From an uncultured Lachnospiraceae bacterium (GTDB lineage: Bacteria; Bacillota; Clostridia; Lachnospirales; Lachnospiraceae), in NCBI GenBank assembly GCA_900315735.1, contig ONAD01000009.1, forward strand, positions 1 to 64,000: a stretch of 64,000 nucleotides of DNA, given 5' to 3'. A model generated the notes under the pieces. The model was not told the DNA's origin. It saw only the letters and a list, made by a program, of their open reading frames with translations, and ran no database searches. Made by a program: the position numbers and the translations under genes. The first letter of the stretch is position 1; each line of letters begins with the position of its first letter. This document shows positions 1-8,451 of this stretch, in pieces.

Positions 1-113
1 ACAGCATATTTCTTTGCACTTTTATTGTACCACATAATGGTTATAAATTCAGCATTTTCAATGCTTTGAAGCACTTTTTTATATCCTAAGCAGACATTAA
101 TTAGTTCCTCCAT
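1..113 (-). CDS. Possible partial ORF cut by window edge
   Basis: An ATG at 113 opens a frame without stop for 37 codons to the window edge, so any gene would continue outside. I do not recognise the fragment (it begins MEELINVCLGYKK). There is no Shine-Dalgarno sequence ahead of the ATG, and a run this long without a stop is not rare by chance in AT-rich DNA. It overlaps the end of the small ORF at 97-228 in another frame, so the two could be halves of one frameshifted gene. Treat as doubtful. Confidence 0.2.
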   Translation of the reverse strand, partial: MEELINVCLGYKKVLQSIENAEFITIMWYNKSAKKYA

Positions 114-228
114 ATAAATATTCTATTGGCCTGTTGTGCGGTAGGGTCCCAGCCGCTTTATAGAAAGCTCCTTGTTTTAGGAACATTTCAATTTGCTCTA
201 ACGACAAATTCCAATTTGTCAAATTCAT
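97..228 (-). CDS. Possible small ORF, 43 residues, unknown
   Basis: A 43-codon frame from an ATG at 228 to a TAA at 97-99, downstream of ssrA on the same strand. The product begins MNLTNWNLSLEQIE and ends with a Tyr/Gly-rich tail. No family is recognised and no good ribosome-binding site is seen, although a TATAAT-like hexamer lies just upstream of the ATG. It may be the remnant of a longer gene whose frame shifts into the fragment at 1-113. Apart from these two frames, I see nothing in positions 1-378. Confidence 0.22.
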   Translation of the reverse strand: MNLTNWNLSLEQIEMFLKQGAFYKAAGTLPHNRPIEYLYGGTN

Positions 229-378
229 ATCCGAATTATATCATAAAAATAACGACACTGTATATCACTTTCGCAACCATACAATGCCGTTACTTTTGTT
301 TTCTCTAATGCACCAAACCAACCATATTCCTGTATACGATAAATACCATATGCAGGGTTCGCCTACGTTCACGCGGAG

Positions 379-719
379 TGGACTAGACGGGAGTCGAACC
401 CGTGTCCAAAAACCAATCCCCTGTCCTTCTACGAGCGTAGTTCATAATTTGACATTCCCTCTGCAATTCCGGTATGAACACCGTAACTGTTTCAGTAGCT
501 TCATCATACGCCCACGGGTTCAAAGCTTTGCCCGTGTCGTTTCTCACATAGTCGAAGCCTGGGTCCTAAAGTGTGAGTGCTCTAGGTCAGACTGCTGCCA
601 TTAGGCAGCGTAAGCTAATTTATTATCGTTAGCGTTTAATTTTAAGTTTGGAATTTAACGCATCACCCTGCGGCTCGCTTCTCCAGCTTCATAATCCCTG
701 TCGAAACCTTTACTAGCCC
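379..719 (-). ncRNA. ssrA: tmRNA (transfer-messenger RNA)
   Basis: tmRNA rescues ribosomes stalled on broken mRNAs and tags the product for proteolysis. On the minus strand the 5' end reads GGGCTAGTAAAGGTTTCGAC and the 3' end carries the T-arm GGTTCGACTCCC followed by CTAGTCC plus discriminator A. The two ends pair as a 7-bp acceptor stem with one G-U. The CCA end is not encoded. The resume codon region gives the tag ANDNKLAYAA followed by TAA, at about 603-635, preceded in the finished tag by the alanine carried on tmRNA. The length of 341 nt is normal. Its protein partner SmpB is encoded immediately upstream, as is common in Clostridia. Confidence 0.95.
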
Positions 720-734
720 TTATATATTTATTCT

Positions 735-763
735 ATTATAACCTGCCTCTGCTATTCCTGCAA
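735..763 (-). promoter_or_regulatory. Promoter of ssrA
   Basis: On the minus strand a TTGCAG -35 (758-763) and a perfect TATAAT -10 (735-740) are separated by 17 bp. The mature tmRNA 5' end lies about 15 nt downstream of the -10, so a short leader would be removed by RNase P. This gives ssrA its own promoter, independent of smpB. Confidence 0.75.
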
Positions 764-819
764 GAGGCAAAGATAGAACCACTGTTTGTATTGCCATTAA
801 CTGACAATTTTTCCGCCTG

Positions 820-1287
820 CTAACCAAGATTTCTTACTTTGAAATCCCTCTCTGCTTCACGGCGCATATCCTTCTTTGCAATATCATTTCGCTTATCATA
901 AAGCTTCTTACCTTTGGCAAGGGCAATCTGAACTTTTACCAGACTTCCTTTAAAATATACTTCCACCGGAACAATGGTATAACCTTTTTCTTTAATCTTC
1001 TGCTCTAATTTGCGAATCTCGTTTTTGTGCATCAGAAGCTTCTTTGGGCGAAGCGGGTCACGGTTAAAAATGTTTCCCTTTTCATATGGGCTGATGTGCA
1101 TACCATATATGATGACTTCCCCATGTTCAATGTGTATGAAGGATTCCTTGATACTGCATTTTCCCATACGGAGTGATTTTACTTCTGTTCCATGCAGGCT
1201 GATTCCTGCTTCATAAAGTTCTTCCAAGAAATAATCATGTCTTGCCTTCTTATTATTGGCAATCATCTTAATCGATTCTTTTCCCAT
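820..1287 (-). CDS. smpB: SsrA-binding protein SmpB
   Basis: SmpB binds the tRNA-like domain of tmRNA and delivers it to stalled ribosomes in the cytoplasm. The 155-residue product has the family's usual length. It shows the N-terminal [10 protein letters not shown] segment, the GTEVKSLR motif, and a basic C-terminal tail ([13 protein letters not shown]) of the kind that enters the empty mRNA channel. It lies directly between rnr (35 bp upstream) and ssrA (about 100 bp downstream). The first ATG (MGKESIK) is used here; a second ATG at residue 8 gives the more typical start [10 protein letters not shown], so the first seven residues are uncertain. Confidence 0.96.
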   Translation of the reverse strand: MGKESIKMIANNKKARHDYFLEELYEAGISLHGTEVKSLRMGKCSIKESFIHIEHGEVIIYGMHISPYEKGNIFNRDPLRPKKLLMHKNEIRKLEQKIKEKGYTIVPVEVYFKGSLVKVQIALAKGKKLYDKRNDIAKKDMRREAERDFKVRNLG

Positions 1288-1322
1288 TCTTCATTTCTCC
1301 TGTTCCTGTTGCCCTCTGCCTA

Positions 1323-3476
1323 TCAAATGATTGGTTCCTCTGTTTCTTCCGGCTTTGCTGCCAGCTCAAAATCGATGGTTCTTACAATTTCATCTACACC
1401 GATTACCCGGATATATACCTTCTGTCCCAGCTTATAATGGCGGTTCGTTACTTCGCCCACCAGTTCAAAAGTGTCTTCAAAATACTGATAGTAGTCATCG
1501 GTAAGACTGGTTACATGCACAAGACCCTCTACCGTATTTGGCAGCTCGACATACATTCCATAGGATGCCACCCCGGAAATAACACCCTCATAGACTTCTC
1601 CGATATGCTCTGCCATATACTGTGCTTTTTTCAGCTTCTCAGTCTCACGCTCTGCCTCATCTGCCCGCCGCTCGGTCTCACTGGAATGCTTTGCTACTTC
1701 CGGCAGAATCGTTTCGTAATGTGCCATCCTCTTATGATTCATCCTCCCCCGCAATGTTTCCTTGATAATACGGTGTATCTGCAAATCAGGATAACGGCGA
1801 ATCGGCGATGTAAAATGACAATAGCAGCTCGCTGCCAGTCCGAAATGCCCGGTATTCTCTGTGGTATATTTTGCCTGTTTCATGGAGCGAAGGGTCAACC
1901 GGCTGATTAATGCCTCCTCCGGTGTTCCTTCGATTTTTCCCAACAACTTCTGCAATTCCTTCGGATGAATTTCTTCCTGACTGATATGCAGTGTATATCC
2001 GAAATTACCGATTAGCGTTGCAAGCTTTCTGATTTTTTCTTCATCCGGTGTCTCATGGGTACGATAGAGAAATGGTATCTCCTGCCAGAAAAATTCCTGT
2101 GCCACCGTCTCATTAGCAATCAGCATGAAATCTTCAATTAATTTCGTAGCTGTATTTCTGTCATATGGCTTGATTTCCAATGGTCTTCCATTTCTATCCA
2201 AAAGAATTTTCGTTTCCGGGAAATCAAAATCAATAGAACCGCGTTTCATACGATTCCCTCGAAGCAATGCTGCCAGCTCTCCCATTTTTTCAAACATCGG
2301 AACCAGTTCCTGATACGTTGCAATCGTTGCTTCGTTATGGTCTTCTAAAATTTCTTTTACTGCTGTATAAGTCATTCTGCGGTCAATTTTTACCACAGAC
2401 TCTACAATTTTATGGTCAATGACTTTGCCCTTTGGGTTAATAGTCATGATGCAGCTCAATGCCAGCCGGTTCTCTCCTTCATTCAGAGAACAGATTCCAT
2501 TGGACAATGCATGCGGCAGCATCGGAATTACGCGGTCAACCAGATATACACTGGTTCCGCGGTTCAGTGCCTCTACATCCAGTGCACTGTGCTCCTGCAC
2601 ATAATTGGACACGTCCGCAATATGCACACCCAGAATATAATTTTCCCCATCCATGGTAAGGGATACCGCATCATCCAAATCTTTGGAGTCTTCTCCATCG
2701 ATTGTCACCATCTGCCAGTCCCGTAAATCCTCCCTGCCTGCCATATCAGCCTCACTGACTTCTTTGGCTACATTTTCCACCTGTTTCATAATCTTCGGTG
2801 CAAATTCTGTCGGCAGGTCAAAGCCTCTTACAATGGATAAAATATCTGTTCCCGGGTCATTGATGTGACCAAGTATTTCAACAATTTTTCCTTCCGGTTT
2901 CTTGCCGTTTTTGCCATAATCGGTAATCTCAACGACAACTTTGTGTCCATCCACGGCTCCTTTGGAGCGTTCGATTGGAATAAAAATATCCTGCGCCAGC
3001 TTCTGGTTATCCGGCACTACAAATCCGAAATTCTTGCTGCTCTGATAAGTTCCGACAATCTGATGCAGACCTCTGGATATAATTTTTATAATTCTGCCTT
3101 CCCGGCGTTTTCCAGTCTTCTGCGGATTTACTGCAACAGATACGGTGTCCATATGCATGGCTCCGTTAGTATTTTCCTCCGGGATATAGATGTCTTCCTC
3201 TTCACCCTCTACCGTCACGAAGCCAAAACCTCTGCTGTTTCCGGTATAAACACCAGTTAAGAATCTTCCGGAAGCCTTTACATATTTGCCCTTCTGTGTC
3301 AGCTCTACCTTGCCTTCTTCCAGTAAAGCATCCAAAACTGCATGCAGTTCTTCCCTCTGCTCTTTGGACACCTGCAGAAGCATTGCAATCTCTTTGGCTT
3401 TCATTGGGACATATAAGTCATCACAGATAAACTCGTATACAATTTTCTTTCTTTTTTCCAGTGCTTCTCTATCCAT
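1323..3476 (-). CDS. rnr: Ribonuclease R
   Basis: RNase R is a processive 3'-to-5' exoribonuclease of the RNB family that degrades structured RNA and works with tmRNA-SmpB on defective messages. The product has an N-terminal winged-helix region, two cold-shock-like domains, the RNB catalytic domain (conserved IDGEDSKDLDDAVS, residues about 260-275, with the metal-binding aspartates) and a C-terminal S1 domain. The start is set at the ATG at 3476 (MDREALEKRKK), which has AGGAAAG about 6 nt upstream and gives 717 residues. A frame extending to 3569 exists, but it is made of a dispersed repeat. A terminator and that repeat lie between secG and rnr. Confidence 0.93.
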   Translation of the reverse strand: MDREALEKRKKIVYEFICDDLYVPMKAKEIAMLLQVSKEQREELHAVLDALLEEGKVELTQKGKYVKASGRFLTGVYTGNSRGFGFVTVEGEEEDIYIPEENTNGAMHMDTVSVAVNPQKTGKRREGRIIKIISRGLHQIVGTYQSSKNFGFVVPDNQKLAQDIFIPIERSKGAVDGHKVVVEITDYGKNGKKPEGKIVEILGHINDPGTDILSIVRGFDLPTEFAPKIMKQVENVAKEVSEADMAGREDLRDWQMVTIDGEDSKDLDDAVSLTMDGENYILGVHIADVSNYVQEHSALDVEALNRGTSVYLVDRVIPMLPHALSNGICSLNEGENRLALSCIMTINPKGKVIDHKIVESVVKIDRRMTYTAVKEILEDHNEATIATYQELVPMFEKMGELAALLRGNRMKRGSIDFDFPETKILLDRNGRPLEIKPYDRNTATKLIEDFMLIANETVAQEFFWQEIPFLYRTHETPDEEKIRKLATLIGNFGYTLHISQEEIHPKELQKLLGKIEGTPEEALISRLTLRSMKQAKYTTENTGHFGLAASCYCHFTSPIRRYPDLQIHRIIKETLRGRMNHKRMAHYETILPEVAKHSSETERRADEAERETEKLKKAQYMAEHIGEVYEGVISGVASYGMYVELPNTVEGLVHVTSLTDDYYQYFEDTFELVGEVTNRHYKLGQKVYIRVIGVDEIVRTIDFELAAKPEETEEPII

Positions 3477-3483
3477 TCTTTTC

Positions 3484-3640
3484 TTTCCTATTTTTTCTCG
3501 CTGCTCGCGTAGCTTCGAGAAACTTTCTTTACAAGTTTCTCGAAGTATCGCGGCGCTCGCCAAATTCAAAAGAAAATAAGTTCGCTCAAGCCAGCTTGGC
3601 TCCTTCTTTTCTTTCGAATTTTTCTCACTGCTCGCGTAAA
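3484..3640. repeat. Dispersed hairpin repeat B, copy 1 (long form)
   Basis: This copy contains the family core, a hairpin of the type GAGAAAC...GTTTCTC, followed by GCGGCGCTCGCCAAATT. A second hairpin around GCTCAAGCCAGCTTGGCTCC and a terminal CTCGCGTAAA complete the long form. The same modules recur at 9588, 20531, 24530, 27250, 45545 and 53762. The copy separates the secG terminator from the rnr ribosome-binding site and creates a spurious N-terminal extension of rnr. Confidence 0.75.
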
Positions 3641-3667
3641 AAAAGCTGTCGTTTACACGACAGCTCT
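3637..3667 (-). terminator. Terminator after secG
   Basis: A 9-bp perfect stem AGCTGTCGT/ACGACAGCT with a 4-nt loop is followed on the minus strand by a run of seven T. It lies a few bases after the secG stop, so rnr would need read-through or a separate promoter. Confidence 0.85.
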
Positions 3668-3674
3668 TTGGTTC

Positions 3675-3923
3675 TTAGAAACTTCCAATATTCAGTACGA
3701 TGGAAATTAACAGGAATAAGATTACCAGTACTCTGGTTACCTTTACCAACATTCCTTCCATAGAACGACCTTTATTCTTGCCCCAATAAGTATCAGCAGC
3801 TCCGCTGATTGCTCCAAGTCCTGCGGACTTACCTTCCTGAAGAAGAATAATTACTGTCAATGCGATACATATAATAATAAATACAACTGTTAAAACCGTT
3901 TTTAAAACTGCCACGAATGACAC
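3675..3923 (-). CDS. secG: Preprotein translocase subunit SecG
   Basis: SecG is the small accessory subunit of the SecYEG membrane channel. The 82-residue protein has two hydrophobic segments (about residues 8-28 and 60-80). Between them is the family-typical LLQEGKSAGLGAISG loop followed by a Trp-containing stretch. A GGAGGTG ribosome-binding site precedes the ATG at 3923. Position ahead of rnr-smpB-ssrA is the normal arrangement in Firmicutes. A good promoter lies upstream and a strong terminator directly downstream. Confidence 0.95.
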   Translation of the reverse strand: MSFVAVLKTVLTVVFIIICIALTVIILLQEGKSAGLGAISGAADTYWGKNKGRSMEGMLVKVTRVLVILFLLISIVLNIGSF

Positions 3924-3956
3924 CTCCTGTGGATTTATAATACTCGTAACTTTGAC

Positions 3957-3985
3957 AGTATATCATACACAAGGACAAATTACAA
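3957..3985 (-). promoter_or_regulatory. Promoter of secG
   Basis: On the minus strand TTGTAA (3980-3985) and TATACT (3957-3962) are 17 bp apart, in the 92-bp gap between the eno stop and the secG start. Confidence 0.6.
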
Positions 3986-4015
3986 CCACTTATTTCGTGA
4001 ATCCTTAAAAATCTG

Positions 4016-5281
4016 TTACGATTCCTCTATCCGAATCAGTCGATTATATTTTGCCGTCCGCTCGCCACGGCACGGTGCTCCGGTCTTAATCAAGTCACTG
4101 CCAAGTCCTACTGACAAATCCGCTATGGTCGTATCCTCGGTCTCGCCGCTCCGGTGGGACATGATGGTCTCATAACCATGTTCTTTTGCCATGCGGATGG
4201 CTTCCATCGTTTCTGAGAGAGTTCCAATCTGGTTTGGCTTAATCAGAATCGCATTGCCGCATCCCATGGAAATTCCTTTATTCAGGCGCACCGGATTCGT
4301 GACAAATAAATCATCACCTACCAGAATCACTTTATCTCCTACTTTTTCTGTCAGACGTTTCCAGCCATCCCAGTCCTCTTCGTCCAGTGGGTCTTCAATA
4401 GAATAAATCGGAAAACGGCGAATCATCTTTTCCCAGTGAACAATCAGTTCGTCTGTGGTATAACGCTTGCCGGATTTCGGCAGATAATATTCTCCCGGAG
4501 CATTGCCTTTCCATTCACTGGCGGCTGCATCCAGAGAAATCATAAACTGCTTGCCTCTGCCACAGCTGTATCCTGCTTTGGTAATGGCTTCCATAATAAG
4601 CTGGATGGCTTCCTCCTCATTTGCAATATTTGGAGCAAAACCGCCTTCGTCTCCTACTGCCACAGACAGTCCACGGTTCTTTAATAATTTTTTCAAATGA
4701 TGATAGACTTCTGCACACCAGCGGATTCCTTCGGTAATACTGTCTGCACCAATTGGAAGTATCATAAATTCCTGAACATCCAGATTGTTATCGGAATGTG
4801 CGCCACCATTTAAAATATTCATCATCGGCACCGGAATCGTCACCGCATTTACACCGCCCACATAACGGTAAAGCGGCATCTGCAATGCTTTTGCCGCTGC
4901 TTTGGCACAGGCTAAGGATACACTTAAGATTGCATTGGCTCCAAGGCTTCCTTTGTTCTCTGTTCCGTCCAATTCCAGCATCCGTGCGTCCAGACTCTCC
5001 TGCCGCAATACATTTCTTCCTACCAGTGCTTTTGCAATTCTTGTATTTACATTTTCCACTGCCTGCTGCACACCATTTCCACCATATCGCTCGCCGCCAT
5101 CTCTTAATTCAATGGCTTCAAATTCTCCGGTACTGGCTCCGGAAGGTGCTGCCGCCCGGGCAGTGGACTTCTTCCCGGTTGTCTCTGTCTCCACAGTCAC
5201 TTCTGTTTCTATCGTAGGATTTCCTCTGGAATCTAATATTTCTCTTGCATGAATTCGTGTTATCGTCATTTTTACAGCCAT
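4016..5281 (-). CDS. eno: Enolase
   Basis: Enolase converts 2-phosphoglycerate to phosphoenolpyruvate in glycolysis. The 421-residue protein shows the N-terminal [10 protein letters not shown] motif, [10 protein letters not shown], the metal-binding [11 protein letters not shown] and [10 protein letters not shown] stretches, the catalytic [10 protein letters not shown] lysine and the C-terminal SHRSGETED substrate loop. It is slightly shorter than the usual 430 residues. The first residues MAVKM offer two in-frame ATGs. The one at 5281 has AAAAGGAGA at good spacing, but that site is buried in a terminator-like hairpin ending at the start codon (5283-5345), which suggests control of its expression. 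Confidence 0.97.
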   Translation of the reverse strand: MAVKMTITRIHAREILDSRGNPTIETEVTVETETTGKKSTARAAAPSGASTGEFEAIELRDGGERYGGNGVQQAVENVNTRIAKALVGRNVLRQESLDARMLELDGTENKGSLGANAILSVSLACAKAAAKALQMPLYRYVGGVNAVTIPVPMMNILNGGAHSDNNLDVQEFMILPIGADSITEGIRWCAEVYHHLKKLLKNRGLSVAVGDEGGFAPNIANEEEAIQLIMEAITKAGYSCGRGKQFMISLDAAASEWKGNAPGEYYLPKSGKRYTTDELIVHWEKMIRRFPIYSIEDPLDEEDWDGWKRLTEKVGDKVILVGDDLFVTNPVRLNKGISMGCGNAILIKPNQIGTLSETMEAIRMAKEHGYETIMSHRSGETEDTTIADLSVGLGSDLIKTGAPCRGERTAKYNRLIRIEES

Positions 5282-5282
5282 A

Positions 5283-5345
5283 AAAAAATCTCCTTTTGAA
5301 AATAGTCTGAATTAATAGTTCAGTATCTCCAAAAGAAGATTTTTT
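5283..5345 (-). promoter_or_regulatory. Terminator-like hairpin burying the eno ribosome-binding site
   Basis: On the minus strand AAAAATCTTCTTTTG pairs with CAAAAGGAGATTTTT, and an inner stem CTGAA/TTCAG caps the loop. The 3' arm contains the eno Shine-Dalgarno AGGAG and runs into seven T directly before the ATG. It can act as the purB terminator, as an eno attenuator, or as a translational lock. Near symmetry also makes it terminator-like on the other strand. Confidence 0.7.
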
Positions 5346-5365
5346 ATTCTTTCGAAATAATTTCG

Positions 5366-5395
5366 ATTATACGTTAATCTCAGCTGTCATACCAA
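5366..5395 (-). promoter_or_regulatory. Candidate eno promoter inside purB 3' end
   Basis: TATAAT (5366-5371) overlaps the purB stop codon, with TTGGTA (5390-5395) 18 bp upstream. A transcript from here would begin just before the leader hairpin, so nearly the whole eno leader would be that hairpin. Confidence 0.45.
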
Positions 5396-6800
5396 GAATC
5401 TCTTTGTTGTCATCCAAAATCGGCTGTACCACATTCTTTAAGAAGGCATCTACCTGAATCGGTGCTCTTCCCACATATTTTGCAGGATCCATATTCTGCT
5501 TCAGCTCTTCTAAGGTTGTGTGGAATGCAGGTTCTGCAGCAATCAGCTCAAGAAGGTTGTTCTCTTTACCCTCCTGTTTTACATTTTTGCCCGCTTCCAT
5601 GGAAAGTACACGAATCTTCTCATGTAATTCCTGACGGTCACCACCAGCTTTTACAGCATCCATCATGATATTTTCGGTTGCCATAAATGGAAGCTCGCTC
5701 ATCATGTGTTTGTAAATAACTTTTTCATATACAACAAGTCCGTCTACTACATTTAAGCAGAGGTCTAAGATTCCATCGATTGCAAGGAAGCCTTCCGGAA
5801 TGGAAAGACGCTTATTTGCAGAGTCATCAAGAGTTCTTTCAAACCACTGGGTTGCGGATGTAATTGCCGGGTTTAATGCATCAATCATGACATAACGGGA
5901 AAGGGATGCAATACGCTCACTACGCATTGGATTTCTCTTATATGCCATTGCAGAGGAACCAATCTGGCTCTTCTCAAACGGTTCTTCCACTTCTTTCAGG
6001 TGCTGCAGAAGACGGATGTCATTGGACATCTTATGCGCACTTGCTGCGATACCTGCTAAAATGTTAGCAACTCTGGTATCTACTTTTCTGGAATAGGTCT
6101 GTCCGGATACTGCATAGCACTCCTTGAAGCCCATTTTCTGTGCAATCATCGGATCAATCTTATCGATGGTTTCCTGATCTCCATCAAAAAGTTCCTGGAA
6201 GCTTGCCTGTGTTCCTGTTGTTCCTTTAGAGCCTAAAAGCTTCAGACTGCCTAATACATAATCTAAGTCTTCCAAATCCATAATGAATTCCTGGCACCAC
6301 AGTGTTGCACGTTTTCCAACAGTGGTTGGCTGTGCCGGCTGGAAATGGGTAAATGCCAGTGTCGGCTGATTCTTGTATTTATCTGCAAATTTTGCCAGTT
6401 CTGCAATAACATTTACTAATTTCTTACGAACCAGTTTTAATGCCTCTGACATAATAATGATATCGGTATTATCACCAACGTAGCAGGAAGTTGCTCCTAA
6501 ATGGATGATTCCTTTTGCTTTCGGGCACTGTACGCCGTAAGCATATACATGGGACATAACATCATGACGTACTTCTTTTTCTCTTGCTTTTGCCACATCA
6601 TAGTTGATGTCATCCTTGTGTGCCTTTAATTCGTCAATCTGTTCCTGTGTAATATCAAGTCCCAGTTCTTTTTCGGTCTCTGCCAATGCAATCCAGAGTC
6701 TTCTCCAGGTACGGAATTTCATATCCGGGGAAAAGATGTACTGCATTTCTTTGCTGGCATAACGCTCTGATAATGGGCTGTTATATCTATCGGTACTCAT
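5367..6800 (-). CDS. purB: Adenylosuccinate lyase
   Basis: PurB performs two beta-eliminations of fumarate: SAICAR to AICAR in inosinate synthesis, and adenylosuccinate to AMP. The 477-residue protein belongs to the fumarase/aspartase superfamily. It shows the signature GSSAMAYKRNPMRSE (about residues 280-295), the TFHFQPAQPTTVGKR-like histidine region (read here as FTHFQPAQPTTVGKR) and HLGATSCYVGDN. It is the last gene of purC-purF-purB, with a 184-bp spacer after purF that holds two hairpins. It ends within a candidate promoter for eno. Confidence 0.96.
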   Translation of the reverse strand: MSTDRYNSPLSERYASKEMQYIFSPDMKFRTWRRLWIALAETEKELGLDITQEQIDELKAHKDDINYDVAKAREKEVRHDVMSHVYAYGVQCPKAKGIIHLGATSCYVGDNTDIIIMSEALKLVRKKLVNVIAELAKFADKYKNQPTLAFTHFQPAQPTTVGKRATLWCQEFIMDLEDLDYVLGSLKLLGSKGTTGTQASFQELFDGDQETIDKIDPMIAQKMGFKECYAVSGQTYSRKVDTRVANILAGIAASAHKMSNDIRLLQHLKEVEEPFEKSQIGSSAMAYKRNPMRSERIASLSRYVMIDALNPAITSATQWFERTLDDSANKRLSIPEGFLAIDGILDLCLNVVDGLVVYEKVIYKHMMSELPFMATENIMMDAVKAGGDRQELHEKIRVLSMEAGKNVKQEGKENNLLELIAAEPAFHTTLEELKQNMDPAKYVGRAPIQVDAFLKNVVQPILDDNKEILGMTAEINV

Positions 6801-6837
6801 ATGTGTGCTCCTTTTTCAAAAAATAATAATATAAATA

Positions 6838-6967
6838 AATTGCACAGCGCTCCGCTCGGAAGCTTGGCTTCCTCGCTGTCCGTTGCACCTTCGTGCACCG
6901 AACCATCCGGTTGCCGGTGAAGTCTGTTTCATGCAATCATGAACACCCCGCCCGGCAACCGGATGAC
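6838..6967. repeat. Two inverted repeats between purF and purB
   Basis: The first hairpin is CAGCG...GGAAGC TTG GCTTCC...CGCTG (about 6844-6880). The second has a 14-bp arm CATCCGGTTGCCGG that reappears as its complement about 30 bp further on (6906-6966). Neither is followed by a T-run, so these look like intercistronic stem-loops or repeat elements rather than terminators. The GCTTGGCTTCC loop resembles one module of repeat family B. Confidence 0.5.
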
Positions 6968-6984
6968 CGCTGTGTCAGTCTGCT

Positions 6985-8430
6985 TTATCGCTCATAGTCG
7001 CCACGGATATCCTCTTTTGGCGGCTCCATCGGATATTTTCCGGTAAAGCATCCTTTACAGATTGGAAGTCCTCCTACCAGCTGCTCTAAACGCTCTATCT
7101 TTAAGTATCCCAAAGAATCGGCACCGATTATCTTCCGGATATCTTCGATGGTTCTGTTATAGGCAATCAACTGTTCCCGCTCCGGAATATCGGTTCCAAA
7201 GTAACATGGCCATAAGAATGGCGGGGAACTGATTCTTACATGCACTTCTGTGGCACCGGCTTCTTTTAACATATTTACGATACGGTCAGATGTGGTTCCA
7301 CGCACGATGGAATCGTCAATCATAATGACACGCTTGCCACGGACTGATTCTGCCAGTACATTTAATTTTACTCTTACGCTGGATTCTCTGCTGCTCTGCT
7401 TTGGCTTGATGAAGGTTCGTCCCACATAACCATTTTTTACAAAAGCAGTTCCATATGGAATACCGGACTGCAGGGCATAACCCTGGGCTGCTGCATTTCC
7501 GGACTCCGGTACACCTACTACCAGGTCTGCATCTACCGGTGAATCCATTGCAAGGAAACGTCCTGCCTGGATACGGGATGCATAAACGCTGACTCCGTCA
7601 ATATGGCTGTCCGGTCTTGCAAAATATATGTATTCAAAAATACAACGTGCTTCCTGTTCTTTTGGAAGACACATGGTCATATCAGACTGAATACCGCCTT
7701 CCGGTGAAATTGTTACCACTTCTCCCGGCAATACGTCTCTGACATACTCTGCATCAATGGTCTCCAATGCGCAGGTCTCAGAAGTAATGATATAAGCATT
7801 GTCACGTTTTCCGATTACAAGGGGTTTGAAACCATATGGGTCTCTTGCGCCAATCAGCTTACGAGGGCTGGCTACAACCAGAGCATACGCTCCTTTTAAC
7901 TTCTGGCAGGCTCTGCGTACTGCTTCCTCGGCTGTCTTGGAATTCAGACGCTCTCTTGCAATGTGATAAGCAATTACCTCAGAGTCAATGGTGGTCTGGA
8001 AAATTGCTCCGGTGTATTCCAAATCTTTGCGAAGCTCCTTCGCATTGATGAGGTTTCCGTTGTGTGCCAATGCCAGCGTACCTTTTACATAATTCAATAC
8101 CAGCGGCTGTGCATTCTCACGGGTAGAAGAACCTGCGGTGGAATAGCGGACATGACCGACTCCGATATCACCCTTCATTGCTTCTAACTGTTTTCCGGTA
8201 AATACTTCATTTACCAGTCCCATATCTTTATAGGAAGTAACTTTTCCCTTCGGTCCGTTCGTCTCACTTACTGCAATACCACAGCTCTCCTGTCCTCTGT
8301 GCTGTAATGCAAACAGACCATAATAAATACTGGAAGCCACATCATTTCCGTCAAAATCATACATGCCAAAGACGCCACATTCTTCATGCAGTCCGTCCCA
8401 TGGGCTTTCCTTTAATTCATTGTTATTCAT
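6985..8430 (-). CDS. purF: Amidophosphoribosyltransferase
   Basis: PurF makes 5-phosphoribosylamine from PRPP and glutamine, the first committed step of purine synthesis. The 481-residue protein has an N-terminal Ntn glutaminase domain. Its nucleophile is Cys18 in EECGVFG, so a 17-residue propeptide would be cleaved as in Bacillus-type enzymes. The phosphoribosyltransferase domain carries VIMIDDSIVRGTTS. C-terminal cysteines (near residues 249 and 440-470, including CKGCFTGKYP) fit the Fe-S cluster-bearing class. It starts 21 bp after purC and ends 184 bp before purB. Confidence 0.96.
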   Translation of the reverse strand: MNNNELKESPWDGLHEECGVFGMYDFDGNDVASSIYYGLFALQHRGQESCGIAVSETNGPKGKVTSYKDMGLVNEVFTGKQLEAMKGDIGVGHVRYSTAGSSTRENAQPLVLNYVKGTLALAHNGNLINAKELRKDLEYTGAIFQTTIDSEVIAYHIARERLNSKTAEEAVRRACQKLKGAYALVVASPRKLIGARDPYGFKPLVIGKRDNAYIITSETCALETIDAEYVRDVLPGEVVTISPEGGIQSDMTMCLPKEQEARCIFEYIYFARPDSHIDGVSVYASRIQAGRFLAMDSPVDADLVVGVPESGNAAAQGYALQSGIPYGTAFVKNGYVGRTFIKPKQSSRESSVRVKLNVLAESVRGKRVIMIDDSIVRGTTSDRIVNMLKEAGATEVHVRISSPPFLWPCYFGTDIPEREQLIAYNRTIEDIRKIIGADSLGYLKIERLEQLVGGLPICKGCFTGKYPMEPPKEDIRGDYER

Positions 8431-8451
8431 AGGGTTCTCCTGACTATATTT

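Noticed and set aside
3477-3569. N-terminal extension of rnr
   Set aside because: It is encoded by dispersed repeat B, and a good ribosome-binding site serves the ATG at 3476.
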